Positions 1 through 12,305 of a stretch of 64,000 bases of DNA are shown piece by piece. Each line of letters starts with the position of its first letter. Position 1 is the first letter of the stretch. The stretch covers positions 1,164,501 to 1,228,500 of the forward strand of contig NC_092186.1 in NCBI RefSeq assembly GCF_043641665.1, given 5' to 3'. The notes beneath the pieces were generated by a model. It ran no database searches. It had not been told where the DNA came from and worked only from the letters and a program-made list of their open reading frames with translations. The stretch comes from Enoplosus armatus (taxonomy: Eukaryota > Chordata > Actinopteri > Centrarchiformes > Enoplosidae). The translations under genes were made by a program, and so were the position numbers.

Positions 1-640
1 TTGCAGGAGCTGCAGAGATCCTAGTTTTCATATATATTTTCAGGGCTGCATTACGAAACCAAGCAAAGTGGGAAACAGTCCCGGGGGCCTCAAACCATCA
101 CAGGGGCCCAGAGGCTCCAGGTTCACTCTGCTTCATTGAGGTTCATTGTGGCAATTAGTTGGTGTGCTAATTTAATTAGTTGCAAATGTGTTTGGTAATC
201 CTGTATGCACCACTAAAGCACAATATGAACTGAATGATAAGGGCCTTAATGTGAAACCTGCATTGTTACCTCCTCTGGACCTTTTTCAGTTTATATTGTG
301 CTTACATGGCGCATATTCCTAAATAAATGTGCGCTTAATTTACCACAAACTAATTACTGACTAATACATGCACAATCCACAGAGAGTGAAGCGTGGGGGA
401 TTAATGGGGGCCCACGTCAATCATGGTCTGTCTTTTTTTACCTCGATAGTTTAGTGAATTATTATAGCGATAAAATGTGTAGAAGTTTGTAAAAACATCT
501 GATGTCCAAAGTTCAACCTCCTGACAGCATGTTGATGCTTCAATCAGCGAAACTCCGGCAGCATCCTTTCAGCAGAACGAGCCTCGACACGTTTCTCCAA
601 TTTATTCCCAAAATCCAATAAGTTACCCAAATATGTGCAT
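1..640. other. Non-coding, AT-rich, TAATT-motif cluster
   Basis: No gene or repeat seen. Homeodomain-type core words are dense: CTAATTTAATTAG at about 168-180, and CTTAATTTACC and CTAATTACTGACTAAT at about 334-365. A regulatory element is possible but unsupported otherwise. Confidence 0.25.
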
Positions 641-784
641 TTCGCTTCCTTCCTCTCACTAACCAGAGAGAGAAGAAAAGACCTGATTGTCAACATCTGT
701 TTTCCCTTTCCCCTCTTTGTGCAGCACGTCGGCGCCCCTGGGCGTCACAGCAGCGGCAGCAGCAGCACCCTGCCACCCAGCACT

Positions 785-838
785 CCACCCACCCACCCAC
801 CCTCCCATCCATCCATCCATCCATCCACCCACCCGCCC
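785..838. repeat. (CCCA/CATC)n microsatellite
   Basis: CCACCCACCCACCC followed by CATCCATCCATCCATCC and again CCCACCC. Open frames over it on both strands are low-complexity artefacts. Confidence 0.9.
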
Positions 839-1689
839 GCTGAAGCTCAGTGAAGCCAAAGTGTCCATATGAAGACACATCAACAGGGACGGTTTGCCAG
901 CTGTCCTTCCACTGCCACAGTCACCACATCAGCCATATTAAATGACCCTTTTGTCTTTCTTTGCTCTCCTCCTACACACTCTGTCCAAAAGATCTTGTTC
1001 GCATCGTCTCCTGTGTATTCTCTTGTTGTTCTTCCCCCTAATTTTAAATGTTTAGCTCTGCAGCAGCTGCACTTGCAGAACATTAGAGGATCGCTCAATC
1101 GGAGCATTTGACAAAAGCCAGGAAGCCTGCGCTCCAAACAAGAGTGTTTGTTTTCATGCATTTTTCCTCGTCCTGATTGCTGTCAGATGCCTTTGTGTTC
1201 CAGGTGGTTGAGACAGCAGAGGGAGAACCACACAGAGAAATAAATACCTCACATCCTCCTTTATTTCTGCTGCTGTCAACGTATATATTGTACTCAGTAT
1301 GAAGTGTAAATAGGCCAAATGGCTTTGAAATCCACAACAGGAACTGATTACTCTCTCAAGGGCTGGTGAGGAATCAGGACCATCTGACATGCTGTAGAAT
1401 GAGATCAGAGCAGATTCACTGATTTAGTGGACTGAGGCAGGCCTGTTTAACCTGTCCGATGTGTTCTCTGGAGGTTCTGGTTCTGGTGGACTCTCCACGC
1501 TGACAATCCAGTGAAGATGTGACAAAAATATGTCATTTATAATTTCCTGGGAGATCAGGAACAAGAAACTGCATGGAAGCATTCACGCTAGAGGTCTGTA
1601 ACTCAGCCCAGGCCTGACAGAGCCCATATTAACACTTTAAGGCCAGAACCGGGACAGATACAACACTGATGCACTAGATGATCAGAGGT

Positions 1690-2262
1690 ATGTGGGCACT
1701 TAAACACGACACGCATTTGTGACTGTTGAACTGCTGATCCAGAGAAGCATCAGTGAGGTCCAGGTCCAGGTCTGGCTCACAGTCGGTGTTCCAGTTCATC
1801 ACAAAGGGGTTGGATGGGTTGAGGTCAGGGCTCTGTGCAGACCAGTCAAACCATTTCTTTGCATGGGGGCATCGTCATGTTGAAACAGGCAAGCGACAAA
1901 CACAAAGTTAGAAGAACACTACAGCCTATGTTAGTGGTTCTCAACCTGGGGGTCACGACCCTCACAAGGGGTTGTAAGATGAATCTAAAGGGGTCACAAA
2001 ATGATTACCTGGGTAGGAAATAAGAAAAACCCAAACTAAGCCTCACAAAATTAGGTTCATTTTTCTGTCTTTTCCAGTGTTGGAAACTTTTACGTCTTCA
2101 GCCCTCTGAGATGAAGGGAGGGGACTGCTCTCAGCTCAGAGATGTGCACCCTGTGATGGGTGACTGCCTCTTAGGGGTGAAAAGGTTGGAACAAATATTG
2201 TACGCAGTAGCAATAAGATTTCCCCTCCTGGAACTAAGGAGCCCAAACCAGGAAAAACAGAC
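1690..2262. mobile_element. Relic of an abundant fish DNA-transposon repeat, interrupted by a second element
   Basis: The left arm (about 1690-1912, with GGGTTGAGGTCAGGGCTCTG and GGGGGCATCGTCATGTTGAA) and right arm (about 2189-2262, with AATAAGATTTCCCCTCC and GGAACTAAGGAGCCC) are consecutive parts of a repeat I recognise as very common in ray-finned fish genomes. They are separated here by some 275 bp of unrelated DNA. A shorter piece of the same family is at 12250-12305. The family name cannot be given without a repeat library. Confidence 0.6.
1931..2188. mobile_element. hAT-like insertion inside the older relic
   Basis: Begins TTAGTGGTTCTCAACC followed by GGGGGTCACGACCC, the well-known hAT-type terminus and head. 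It sits exactly where the surrounding transposon relic is interrupted. A matching inverted terminus on the right was not found, so the right edge is set by where the host repeat resumes. Confidence 0.45.
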
Positions 2263-2659
2263 ACAAAACTGAAAGATATCTTGTTATTACCTGAAACCTT
2301 CCCTAAAAGAAAGCTCCAATGTACAGGTCTTCCCCCTGTGCCCTGAACGCAGCATGAGGACAGTAATAAGGACCTGCTGGACACGTGCTAGGACGATTAG
2401 AAACACACTGCAGATCATCCAGGCATCTGGTTCACTGAGCAGAAGAAACAAATCAGTGCAATAATGACTTCATTGTTCTCCACCAGAGAGACGGAGAGCA
2501 GCAAAACATCAGCTGCAGACGCTCAAACTGCACCGCAGCTGAAATACTGCAGCTGAATAATCAATGACAGACGACGGCTTTCTGATTCAGTGATAGATTT
2601 TAGTAATTTATCAAGTGACTTTGATAAATCGATCAATCAGTCAATCTTTAAGTGGGCTA

Positions 2660-2880
2660 GAAAGGTCCTTCAGGAGTTTCAGGCATTCTTTAGGGGCTTC
2701 CAAAAGAAGAGAATCCTGGAGTCATTGAGGGGGTTCCAGGGTCCTGGAAAAGGTATCAAAAGTCCAGGCAAGAAAAATTGTGAGGGTTTTGATGGGTACT
2801 GGAAGAGGTTCCTGTAGTCCTTGAGGGGCTCAAATGGTCCTTGAGGGAGTTCCAGGGGTCCCTGAGTGAGTTAACTGGTA
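2660..2880. repeat. Degenerate minisatellite, about 21-bp unit
   Basis: GTCCTTGAGGGGCTCAAATG, GTCCTTGAGGGAGTTCCAGG and GTCCCTGAGTGAGTTAAC follow one another at about 2817-2876. More diverged units (GTCCTTCAGGAGTTTCAGGC, GTCATTGAGGGGGTTCCAGG) precede them. The array keeps one open frame by chance. Confidence 0.65.
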
Positions 2881-3312
2881 ACATGGTGCACAGCATCAGT
2901 ACTGTTGCTATAGTTATCAGCATTTTATTACCTTGAGCATTGATTTGTAACAGTTGACCAGCACCATGAGATATCCCCATATGTGATGGTGACAGCCAAT
3001 CAGAGAGCAGGATTTCCTATGGCTATCAGTTGAAGTAAATGCAGTGTTGGTCCAATGGGCGTTCTGAGGACTAACAGTCTGTCACTGCAGAGACTCTGTG
3101 GAATAAAGTGGACCACTGAGGTTAATATATTCTACAGGAGAGTCTCTGTACAACAGAGCTGACACCTTCACTGTACAACCAGCTGCTGCTCTACAGCATC
3201 CATACACTGCGAGTGTGTGCGTGTGTGTGTTGTCCAAACATATTGAATGGTGAACGTAGAAGCAACCACAGAGCCCAGAGGCCCCTGGCAGACAACATGG
3301 ACCAGAGTGGAG

Positions 3313-3314
<2 letters not shown>

Positions 3315-3373
<59 letters not shown>
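3315..3373. repeat. (GT)n microsatellite
   Basis: About 29 uninterrupted GT units. Confidence 0.97.
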
Positions 3374-3374
<1 letters not shown>

Positions 3375-3835
3375 AGGGTTTTGAGCGTCAGCCATGAGCA
3401 CCATCTGCCTCTCTGTCACTCAGAGCCAAGATGTTCGGTCAAACCGGTGAGCCTGGACGTGGTTGTGAAGCTCGGCTCGTTCTCTCTGTGTTCAGTGGTT
3501 GTTTGGCTTCTTTTTCCGTCCACAAACACTCAGAAACAGACGATTATCAACATACTGAACTCCAGTCTGAGAGAGAGTCTCTGTCCAACACTTCTGTCAC
3601 TGTTTGAACAAAACAAAATGGATCTTAAACCACCATCTTTACCACCTAAATGTGACATTTTAATGTTTGAATTATATTAAAAATGTGCATTTTGTGCATA
3701 CAACATGTCTGATCATCATGAGATCAGGCCTGATGCTGACAAACCTTTAACTGCAGCAGAAAATTAATAACTTATGAATTTGGGTTTTAGCACAAAAAGT
3801 GATTTGGATTAAACTTCTTGGCTTTAAAGACATAT

Positions 3836-3859
3836 TTATATATATATATATATATATAT
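3836..3859. repeat. (TA)n microsatellite
   Basis: About 12 TA units, 70 bp before the Tc1-like MITE. Confidence 0.9.
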
Positions 3860-3927
3860 GAATACACCTCATTTAATAGAAATAAGAAATGTTACTCAGA
3901 CCTATTTTGCTTGAATTAAAATACATA

Positions 3928-4509
3928 CAGGGGTGGACAAAATAACATTAACACATTGCAAAATAACAATTAAATACAAAAGCACACCACAAACTGCAGC
4001 CTCTCAAAATGTTGAACTCGTCTCTGCTTAAAGGATCTTTAACTACAGATAATGTGACTTTATGTTTCTGCTAAACGTTTCTCACTGCAGATTATAGAGG
4101 AGCAGATTTTTAAAACACGGCTGCAGGGTTTGCAAAATGATGCTTTTATGTAAAGTATACATGATGCGTAGTTGACTGAAAGATTTAAAACCACTGGTAT
4201 AATCCTTTAACACGAAGGCAGACTGTATGGTGGGGGTTTGTTAGGTCACTGCAGTTTTCTTGATACAATAATAAATAAAACATGGCTGAAATGTGTCAGT
4301 GTTTCTATATAATCCATTTGGAGCTCCCTCTAGCCGCTGAGAACAGAGAAAAGCAAAAGCACGTCATGCTCGGATTCACATGACAACTTGAAAACTTTCT
4401 AACTGAACTTGTTATATAAAATTTCAAGAGCTATAAATGAGGTCATGGGCGAGAAAAGGTCAAGAAATCCTGTTCTCACGTGTTGCTGTTATTTTGTCCA
4501 TCCCCACTG
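3928..4509. mobile_element. Non-autonomous Tc1-like MITE with terminal inverted repeats
   Basis: The left end CAGGGGTGGACAAAATAAC at 3928 and the right end, whose reverse complement reads CAGTGGGGATGGACAAAATA, form roughly 26-bp inverted repeats about 580 bp apart. The left end is preceded by TA, the Tc1/mariner target; the right TA is not preserved. No transposase is encoded. The terminus is one I know from fish Tc1-like MITEs. Confidence 0.7.
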
Positions 4510-7500
4510 GAGGACCAAATGTCACAGGCCACCTGACAAAGATGTTTAATAACAAACACCTCCATGTTCCAGATTAATGAGGAGTTTCATGTGTGTCCTC
4601 TTCACTTTTATTTCCCTGAGACGACTCCACACGGCGCCCTTGAAGGCTATTTATACCCTGCAACCTTTAGCCGTGTCTTAATGGATTATCAGAAGGCACT
4701 CATCAATTCTGCTGGGTGAGGGCTGACGGTCACGTTGGCACCGAACATGAAAGTTTTGGAGTGATTTGTTCGGCGCTTTTTCCTGATAAAAAACAGAGAG
4801 GCGGTGCAGCTCCCTCCAAAGAGGCCCTGAAGACACCAGAACAGCAGCCAAATGACACCGAGGCAGACGCCTGATGCCAAAAGTGCCGCGGTTCTTCGCC
4901 TAAAACAAGATATTGTGCAGTTTGTGTTGGCATTTGAGCGGACAGGCGGGGCTGGTAGCCAGAGAGACCCCGGCTGTGCTGATGTCCATCTTGGCACATC
5001 ACCGCCGATCAGGAAGAGTGACCGTGAGTGGCAGCCAAGCCTGTCATCCTCATGTCCTCTGACAGCCAGGATCCTCCCACTAGCTGACAAACCCCCCACC
5101 CCCAAACCCTGCTCTGAAAACACCCAAACCTCCCTCCTCCACCTTGTCCCCTCCTTGCTGGACCGACAGGGTTCCTGCTACCAGGCCTGGAGAGTTCGGA
5201 GGGATGAGGCTGAGAAGAGCAGCCGTTTCATAGACTATGACATCATATAAATATCTTCTTGTCCCAGCAAGTGAAAATGTTTGATACTTAAATCAACTGA
5301 AATATCCAACATGCCGTAACATGTTTACATACATACATACATAGGATCATCATTGTGATATCCTTGTTAAGCTTTGGCAACATCATTTTGTATTCAGATT
5401 ATCAGTTTAGTGCATGAAATAATCCGTAATGCTGAAGATGCTGTTCAGCTCCACTCAGAGCGAACGAGCCGAGCTTCAAGAGGGGATGGTAGCGTCCGAG
5501 GCTCCGCCTCACCACAATCTGCTTTTTCTTTTAAAGCCTTTAAAGAATGAAATAAGCTCCCCGACCGAAAACCCGCTCAGATAAAGACCCCCTCCAGATT
5601 AAACATATATACAAAAAGGCTGCTTGGAACAATAATGTGTGTCTCGTATGTTTTTTTTCTGCAAAAAATATAATTTCCACATTAAAATGGAAAAAGGCAT
5701 CTACTCCTTTTGCTGATGGAAATTAGCTTGAAGTAAAATCTGGTACAAAGCATCTTTTCTCTTCTTTGAGATGAATGCATTTTGTACATGGTCCTGGATA
5801 CAAATACATTTAATAAAATAAAATAACTGTGACGCTTGAGAAGAAATCTGTTGGTATGATTGGTTCTCGCTTGAGGCCAAATGTGACTGCTGTCATGAAC
5901 CACTGACAACATGAAATGACAGAACGCACTGGCTGATATGACATTTCACACGCCACGTTTTAGTAAAGTTACAAAAATAAATAACTTTGCAAGCCCTGTG
6001 GAACAAAACCCAAAGCCTCTCTTTTGTTTTGCTGCATTTTCAAAACACGGATGGACAACCGATGAATGACGTGATTCGATGACCTGTTTCTGCTTCCATA
6101 TTTCCTTTTTTTCATTTCCAGTAGCCCACTTTGATTTACCAGACAATTTATCATGCCTCAAGACTGATATCGTACCGTCTGACACAGACGGAGAGGATTT
6201 CATTACACTCAGCTTACACAGTGTGACATAAAAAGTGGCAATAAACATGCAAGATTGTGGTTATCACACAGGAGCCTTATAAGAGTTTACTGCACGCCTG
6301 CTCTGGTTATATACTGTACGACATGTGTGAACAAGTCAGTATGGACAAGATACCATCAAGAAGTTAACAGCAACCATCAACAAGACGTAAAAGATAAGCG
6401 TATATTCAAAAGACATTATTAATGTCAAATATCATACGTGTTTCCATTGACCTCCATTTCTGTTGGGTGTCAACATGTTCAACAGTACAATGGTAAAATA
6501 TTAACATACAGTATTTGAATTTGTGTATCTAGTGTACGTCTTTTAAAGATGGTGTGCTTTGCACACAGAGAGCATGAGACATCAATAAAAACACCCTTCA
6601 ATCAATATTGACTGAGTTTTTTGAGGTTCTTACCCTCTCAGGCCGAAGCAGCCTCTCTGGCTGAGAGACGGAGAGACGGAGGCTGGCAACTCCTCTCGTC
6701 CTGGCAGCTCTGCAGGGTTTCTCCAGCCAGCACAACAAACACTTCTTCATACTCTCTCTGCAGAGAGCTCACCTGCATCCAGACGCCCGAGATCAGCTGC
6801 TCGCTCATCTAACACCTGGAGGGAGTCAAAACATGATAACACATGATGATGCATTACAAAATCAAATCAAAAGCGTCTATTGATCGTCCAAAAACACAGT
6901 AACGTTGAGGGCTGTTCAGTCGCGTCCACTGCAGCCACACAAGTATAACAACATTAGCAAATGGTTGTTCTGCACTGTGGTGGGATTTGACTCATTTCCA
7001 TCTTCACCTGTTAGCTTACTGATACAGTTCTGCAGAAACACAACCCGAGGCTGTTTATCATCACAATGTTTCGAGCAACGTGAACAGAAGCACAACTATA
7101 CCCAGCAGCTCCCACAACCAGCATTATATACCCTCCCAGTAACTGGACTAAACCACCGGGGGGGGGTCTCACTATAAACACACATCTAAACAGACAATTT
7201 GGACAATTAAATATAAACTATTTATACTGTTTTGTCCACAAATCAACAAGTAATTACAGGATCAAACATCTTTGTAACCACCAGCTTCAGAGAACATCTT
7301 GTGTCAAAAAACAAACATGTGTTCGGCCCCTGCTCCCCAAACATGGTGGAACCAGGAAGTATAAATAACTGTGAAACCCTCCTCACACCCTTTTGCCTGA
7401 AGACCAGAAAGAGATGCTGCTAGTGCCTAGAATACCTTCAACAAATGCCTGCACAGCCTGCCTGCTGTGGAACTGAACCCACTGCTGCTTTGTTTCATGC

Positions 7501-7600
7501 ACCGACTGACTTCTGTAGAACTGCAGACCAACAAATCCTCATATTAAAACACACAGCATGAAATAAAAATGAACTTCTTCACCAAGTACAAACTCACTTG
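4510..7600. other. Non-coding stretch, partly 3'-UTR-like
   Basis: Apart from the weak minus-strand candidate at 6638-6808, no gene is recognisable. Overlapping ORFs on both strands at 4689-5250 have no familiar features. 5640-6600 is AT-rich with AATAAA words on the + strand near 5816, 6239 and 6584, as in a 3' UTR, but no upstream coding exon supports this. A TATAAATAG word on the minus strand near 4655 is isolated. Confidence 0.3.
6638..6808 (-). CDS. Candidate small ORF or exon, 56 residues, unrecognised
   Basis: On the minus strand an ATG at 6808 opens 56 codons (MSEQLISGVWMQVSSLQREY at the start, then a mixed-charge segment) that end in TGA at 6638. Seven bases upstream is an acceptor-like CTCCCTCCAG. 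Two donor-like sites follow: CAG|GTGAGC inside the ORF after residue 12, and AGG|GTAAGA just past the stop. Composition is more protein-like than most chance ORFs here, with a helical charged stretch LQREYEE. I do not recognise the protein. It could be a chance ORF, or the first coding exon of a gene running leftwards. Confidence 0.25.
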   Translation of the reverse strand: MSEQLISGVWMQVSSLQREYEEVFVVLAGETLQSCQDERSCQPPSLRLSAREAASA

Positions 7601-7604
7601 TGAC

Positions 7605-8215
7605 CTCAGCTAGCTGTAAGATGAAGTAAGCTTAAGTTAGCATTGCTAACATTCAAAGGTTCATCTCTGTATATATTCACAAATAAAGTGTTTGTTTGTA
7701 AAATGTTGCTAACTGAAATGTTTAGGACAACCGATGCTATGTTAAACCACTAACTCACCATCTCGCAAACTGTGCAGCTAGCTTGCTCAAGTAGCTAACA
7801 TTAGCCACATAGGGTAGCCACATAAGCTATCTAGCTAGCTTGTTTATGTGAGTAATGTTTGCTATGTAAGATATCATTTGAATGAGACTGTAGACAGCTG
7901 GTGTATAGAGTCAGCTACAGAGAAAGCAGCTACATTTAAGCTAGCTGGTGAATGAGACCCTATGGAAAGCTGTTAGCTATGTCCTACATTTACACACTAG
8001 CTAGTTAACTGTGCTGCTAGCATGTTTATTTAAGTGGCTAACATTAGACTAGATTCAACTAATGCCACTGTATAGACGCACTGAGACAACAAAATGCAGC
8101 TAGATAGCTTATGTGGCTAATGTTTTCTCTAAGCTAGCTAATGAATGAGAGCTGATGTTATGCATTAAAACACGAGGTAAGAAACTGCTAGCTACCTGCT
8201 AGCTACCTTCTGTGG
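7605..8215. repeat. GCTAGC-rich degenerate repeat block
   Basis: TAGC/GCTA words are extremely dense (CTATCTAGCTAGCTTG, GCTAACATTAGC, TGCTAGCTACCTGCTAG). Longer phrases recur: AAGCTAGCTGGTGAATGAGA near 7939 and AAGCTAGCTAATGAATGAGA near 8133, and AGTAGCTAACATTAG near 7790 with AGTGGCTAACATTAG near 8033. This suggests an old duplication of roughly 200-240 bp. Confidence 0.5.
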
Positions 8216-11200
8216 ATACATAGGATGCCTGTCAAAGACGTCCACTCTGCAGTAGTTTAGAAATTTCGTCTCATAAAAGACATTGAATTGAATTACCTTA
8301 CCTTTAGCACCTGATGGGATTTTCTAGTGAACAGTTTTGTTTACATTCATGTCTATATGACTTGGCTGCAGGGAAGAAGTTTTTACATTAATTCAAGCAG
8401 GAAAGCGATTATTTAGTCCCCTCACCAGGTTTCCATCTCAGTCATCCAATGAACTCTGAGATATTTTGCAGGCTTTTCTGTCAACCAGCAATAATGATGA
8501 CAGATATTAATACTGCAGCTCCTCAGAGGGAACCACTGAATGACTGCAGGTAAGTTTTACTCCTTAAAACACATTTTATTGAGGGCAATGCCAAAGATCC
8601 TTGAATTGTGGAAAAGCATCTGCATCTCTGTTAACTTGTGGTCCTCCATGACTGAACTGGTGTTATTCAGACCACACGACACATTTGCAAGAAACGCTCT
8701 TCCCTCCAGTGAAACCTTCATAGTTATCTGTGGAACAGAATCAGCACAAGAATGTCTTCTGTATTTACTGTCAGCTGTATCAAGTGCAGAAGACGGAGGC
8801 CGGCCACTTTCTATCTCCTGTAATGAGGAAGGCCAATCATTTGAAATGGTGGGTTTGGGATGTGTGTGTGTGTGTGTGTGTGTGTTGGGGAGGGGGGTGA
8901 AAGCTGGATCTAAGATTTCCCCTTCTACGTATAATGCCTCCTTTGTTGTGACTGCAGATTAGACACTGGAACTGAAGTTCACAAAATACCTGCTTTCCCC
9001 TGAGTGGGCTGCCTGAAAGCTCACTTTTATTCCTCCTACCTTTGAAATGTTCCTCTGGAGGCGGCCTCGGTGGCCGGCCCGGGCCAGGTGGCTTTCATCT
9101 GCTGATTTGGTGGAAGTCGGCGGCTTGCACTCAGCCACCTGAATTAGCCTGTCCATCTTGACGACAATGCTGCCGAATCTTCTTTGATATACGAACTGCT
9201 GCCTGACGCGATAGGTTTAAACAACCCTGCTGCTCTTAGTCTGACTTGCGATTTGTGTTCTGCAACGTTTTTGCGCCGCCATCACGGAGATACAGCCTAC
9301 AGTAAATGTACTGTATGTATCTGTATATCTTCTAATTACTGCATATCTTACTTGAAACTTACTTTCCTTTTTTGTTTCTGCCTGTAGGGCTACTTTTATT
9401 TTATTGTGTTTTATTCCATTCTAATTTACAATATTTGAACATTTGTTCCTACATGTTCTGTGTGTGTAGTGTGGAGTATTTCATGGCACAATCCTGTTGT
9501 ATAATGACAAGAAAGCTGAACCTTTAGACAAACAATCGACCAATCAGAGGTTTGTAGTTAGAATAAAAAACGGGTACTTCCTATAAAACTAGTTGACTAC
9601 ATGAGACGTCCTTTCTTGCCTTTCAGGTTTGTCAGAAATGTGTCATGGCAGCGAACTGCATCTGTTTTTTTGGAGTGTTTTTATTTTTCCAGCACACCTG
9701 TGGTTAATCACTGAATCCCACCTGCGGCCTGCTTCTCCTGCAGCTCCTTATCACCACTCGGTGTGGGTGTATGCAGATGTATGTTTGTCACAGTAGAGGC
9801 CTTGTCGCTCCTTGATATCACTGCTTCCTCTACTTGCCCCTCCCTCCCTCACTATAAACAGTCATATGCATCCAGTCCTGGATGACTGAACCCAGACATT
9901 TCACTCAGGCATTAATACAACTTGTTACAGGAATGTTGAAAAGGCAAACTCTCTGGCAGGTTTCTATCTTCCAGCACTGAGCACGCTGCTGCTGCACTGC
10001 ACTTAACATGGTTTGTGTTGACTTTAATGAAAGTCTCTCCCTTGCTGTCATATTTATTTTTCATCAAAAACATGAATTTTCTGATTGATGAATGTTGTAC
10101 TAAAAGTCAAACCTGCTGAAAGACTTTGCCTCTAAATGTGTTGAAGGTGTCTGATCTCGTAAAGTTTGAACTGTATATCTGAAGAAAGACTTTAAAAGGT
10201 TTTGAAAATAATAAATGAAGCAGGATGAGGCCGTGAGCTCAGAGGAGCCGGTCCTTCCAGAATTAGACGGCTCCCTGCTGATGAATGAAGACATTAATTG
10301 AAAATGGTCACTATAGGAGATCCCAACATGAGGCTGAGGGCCGTGCCAACCAGATAAAGTGCTGAAAGAAAAATGAGACGCTGGGAGGAAAAATGGAGGA
10401 GGGGGGGGGGGGGGAGGTACAGGAGGGAGGGAGGGAGGGAGGAGAGGGACACAAAGGACAATGTGGGGATTGAAGGTGATCTCTCTCTCTCTCTCTGTTA
10501 ACTGTGTCTTTCTCTACATTTACGATCTCCAATCAGCACATGTGACTTCGTTGGAGTAATCCCATGAAATCCCATTGTTTTCATTTAATATTACTTTTTT
10601 TTACATTTTCTTCTATTACTGGGACCATCTTGGCCATCGTTTTTGGGGCGTAGTGTTGATCAAGGTTTCAAACTAGTCGTCAGTTTTTCTGTGGTGGATA
10701 TTCATGTTCCCAGGCTGAAATGACGATAACTTCCACTTAGACGTACGCAGATTTCCACGGCCTTTCCTGGTCACCTTCCTGGTCCTCAGAGGATGAACCC
10801 TTTCAGATTTGAATGACCGCATGTGACCTGTCCTCCTCTGGTGGACATTAAACTGGTAGATTCCAGTCAGACCCTGAATTCAATTCTTGTGAAATAGTTG
10901 GAAGGAGCTAACGGGACAGCGCGTCAGCAGTTAATTGAGCTCCTGTCTGACGACTGACTGCAAATCATGCTTTTCTTTTTGTCGGCGCTGATGTCAGAGA
11001 AGAACGCTGATGTTGGACAGCTCACATTATCTAATGTTTGTTCAAGTTATTTTCTACACTATTTGTGTAAAGGGACTACAGTATCGTTAAGGGAAGCGAG
11101 AGATCGCAGTCACGGTTGAAAAATAGAAACTTTAACCGTTAGATTGTGACGGGATGCGTATGAAAGGTTGATGTGCTTCACCAGCATCCACACACTGCAA

Positions 11201-12249
11201 ACTGCCACACACTTACTACATTAAGGACACTACTTTAATAAATGTAAATCATGTGCTACAGAATCGTCCAGTATTAACATAATTCCTCGGAGACTGGGCT
11301 GCTTTTGCGGAGGGTTATTAAATCTGGATGGTGCAACACAGCTTCCTCCATTTTGGACTCTCCGGCTCTCCGTTCCCTCAAAGGTCACCACTGTTAATAT
11401 GGTCAACAACAAAAGATGTGTGTGTGTCAAAGTTCATTAAAATTGAACTCTATGCAACTCACACACTCTTCGACATGGCCCTGTCTCTGGCTTGTTGACC
11501 TCTGACCTCTCCTTGTGTTTCATGTTGTTTCTTTGTGCTTTCTCAGAGATGTTTTATCTCAGTGAGGCACGTCTCCGCTTAAACAGCTAAAGAACTGCCT
11601 GTGAATTGAACTGTTTTTACATCTTGTGTAGCAGGAGAGTAGATCCTCTGCACATCCGTCTCCCTCACTCAGCTTGTCTCCTCCCCTCTCACCTACAGCA
11701 GCTTCTGTATGTAAATTCACAGAAACATGTTGTTTTTTTCATGTAACTAGCTGGAACGTGCCACAACACTTCCCTTCCCCTCCAAAGGCCGTGATTCATG
11801 ATAATGTTTCTGCCCTCCAACCCTGTATTTTAAAAACCTCGACCTGAGCTCTGACGGTCTCGTGCGGTCTTCACGGCTGACTGCAGGCTGTGATCTGTTA
11901 ATGCCACCGGCTCGTCCGTTTATTTCTCAGGGAAACAATGCAGCTCGCCCCCCCTCCTCCTGCTTTAACTGCTGTTTAGCATAATTAATGTGATCGGCCC
12001 ACAGCGAGGCTCAGTGAGCTCGAGCCTCCTGCCACTGGGAATCACATCGCCACGCTAACCAGTTTAAGGCCAGAGAGGCCGACGCTGCCGCGGCCAGCCG
12101 AGCAGCTCGTGGAGAGATGGAGCGGACGCATCAACATCTGAACACGTTATAACAACTGCATGCTGCTGTGCAGAGCAGCGAAAATGTTAAGTTGTGTTTG
12201 AATTCAACTAATAGATTTAAGTGTAATGCACAACACAACAGCCTCCGGA
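8216..12249. other. Intergenic, no gene recognised
   Basis: Contains a (GT)n tract at 8861-8885 and the G-rich tract near 10.4 kb. A perfect donor word CAG|GTAAGT at 8547-8555 stands alone. 9000-9180 and 11900-12120 are non-repetitive and moderately GC-rich, without an exon structure I can defend. Confidence 0.3.
10393..10445. repeat. G-rich tract with (GGGA)n
   Basis: A run of about 15 G followed by AGGAGGGAGGGAGGGAGG; potential G-quadruplex on the + strand. Confidence 0.8.
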
Positions 12250-12305
12250 GGATCAGTGAGGTCCAGCACTGATGTGGGTGATCAGGTCTGGATCACGATC
12301 TGGCA
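12250..12305. mobile_element. Short second copy of the 1690-2262 fish transposon repeat
   Basis: GGATCAGTGAGGTCCAGCAC and GATGTGGGTGATCAGGTCTG match the start of the repeat at about 1750 (CATCAGTGAGGTCCAGG). Only about 55 bp are recognisable. Confidence 0.5.

Noticed and set aside
4689..5250. Overlapping ORFs of 144 (minus) and 132 (plus) codons
   Set aside because: The minus ORF has a hydrophobic stretch and an AATAAA about 80 bp past its stop, but the protein is unfamiliar and both strands are open, so chance is the simpler explanation.
8540..8555. Perfect splice donor after an ATG (CAG|GTAAGT)
   Set aside because: No acceptor partner, no promoter and no recognisable coding sequence. Single donor words occur by chance.
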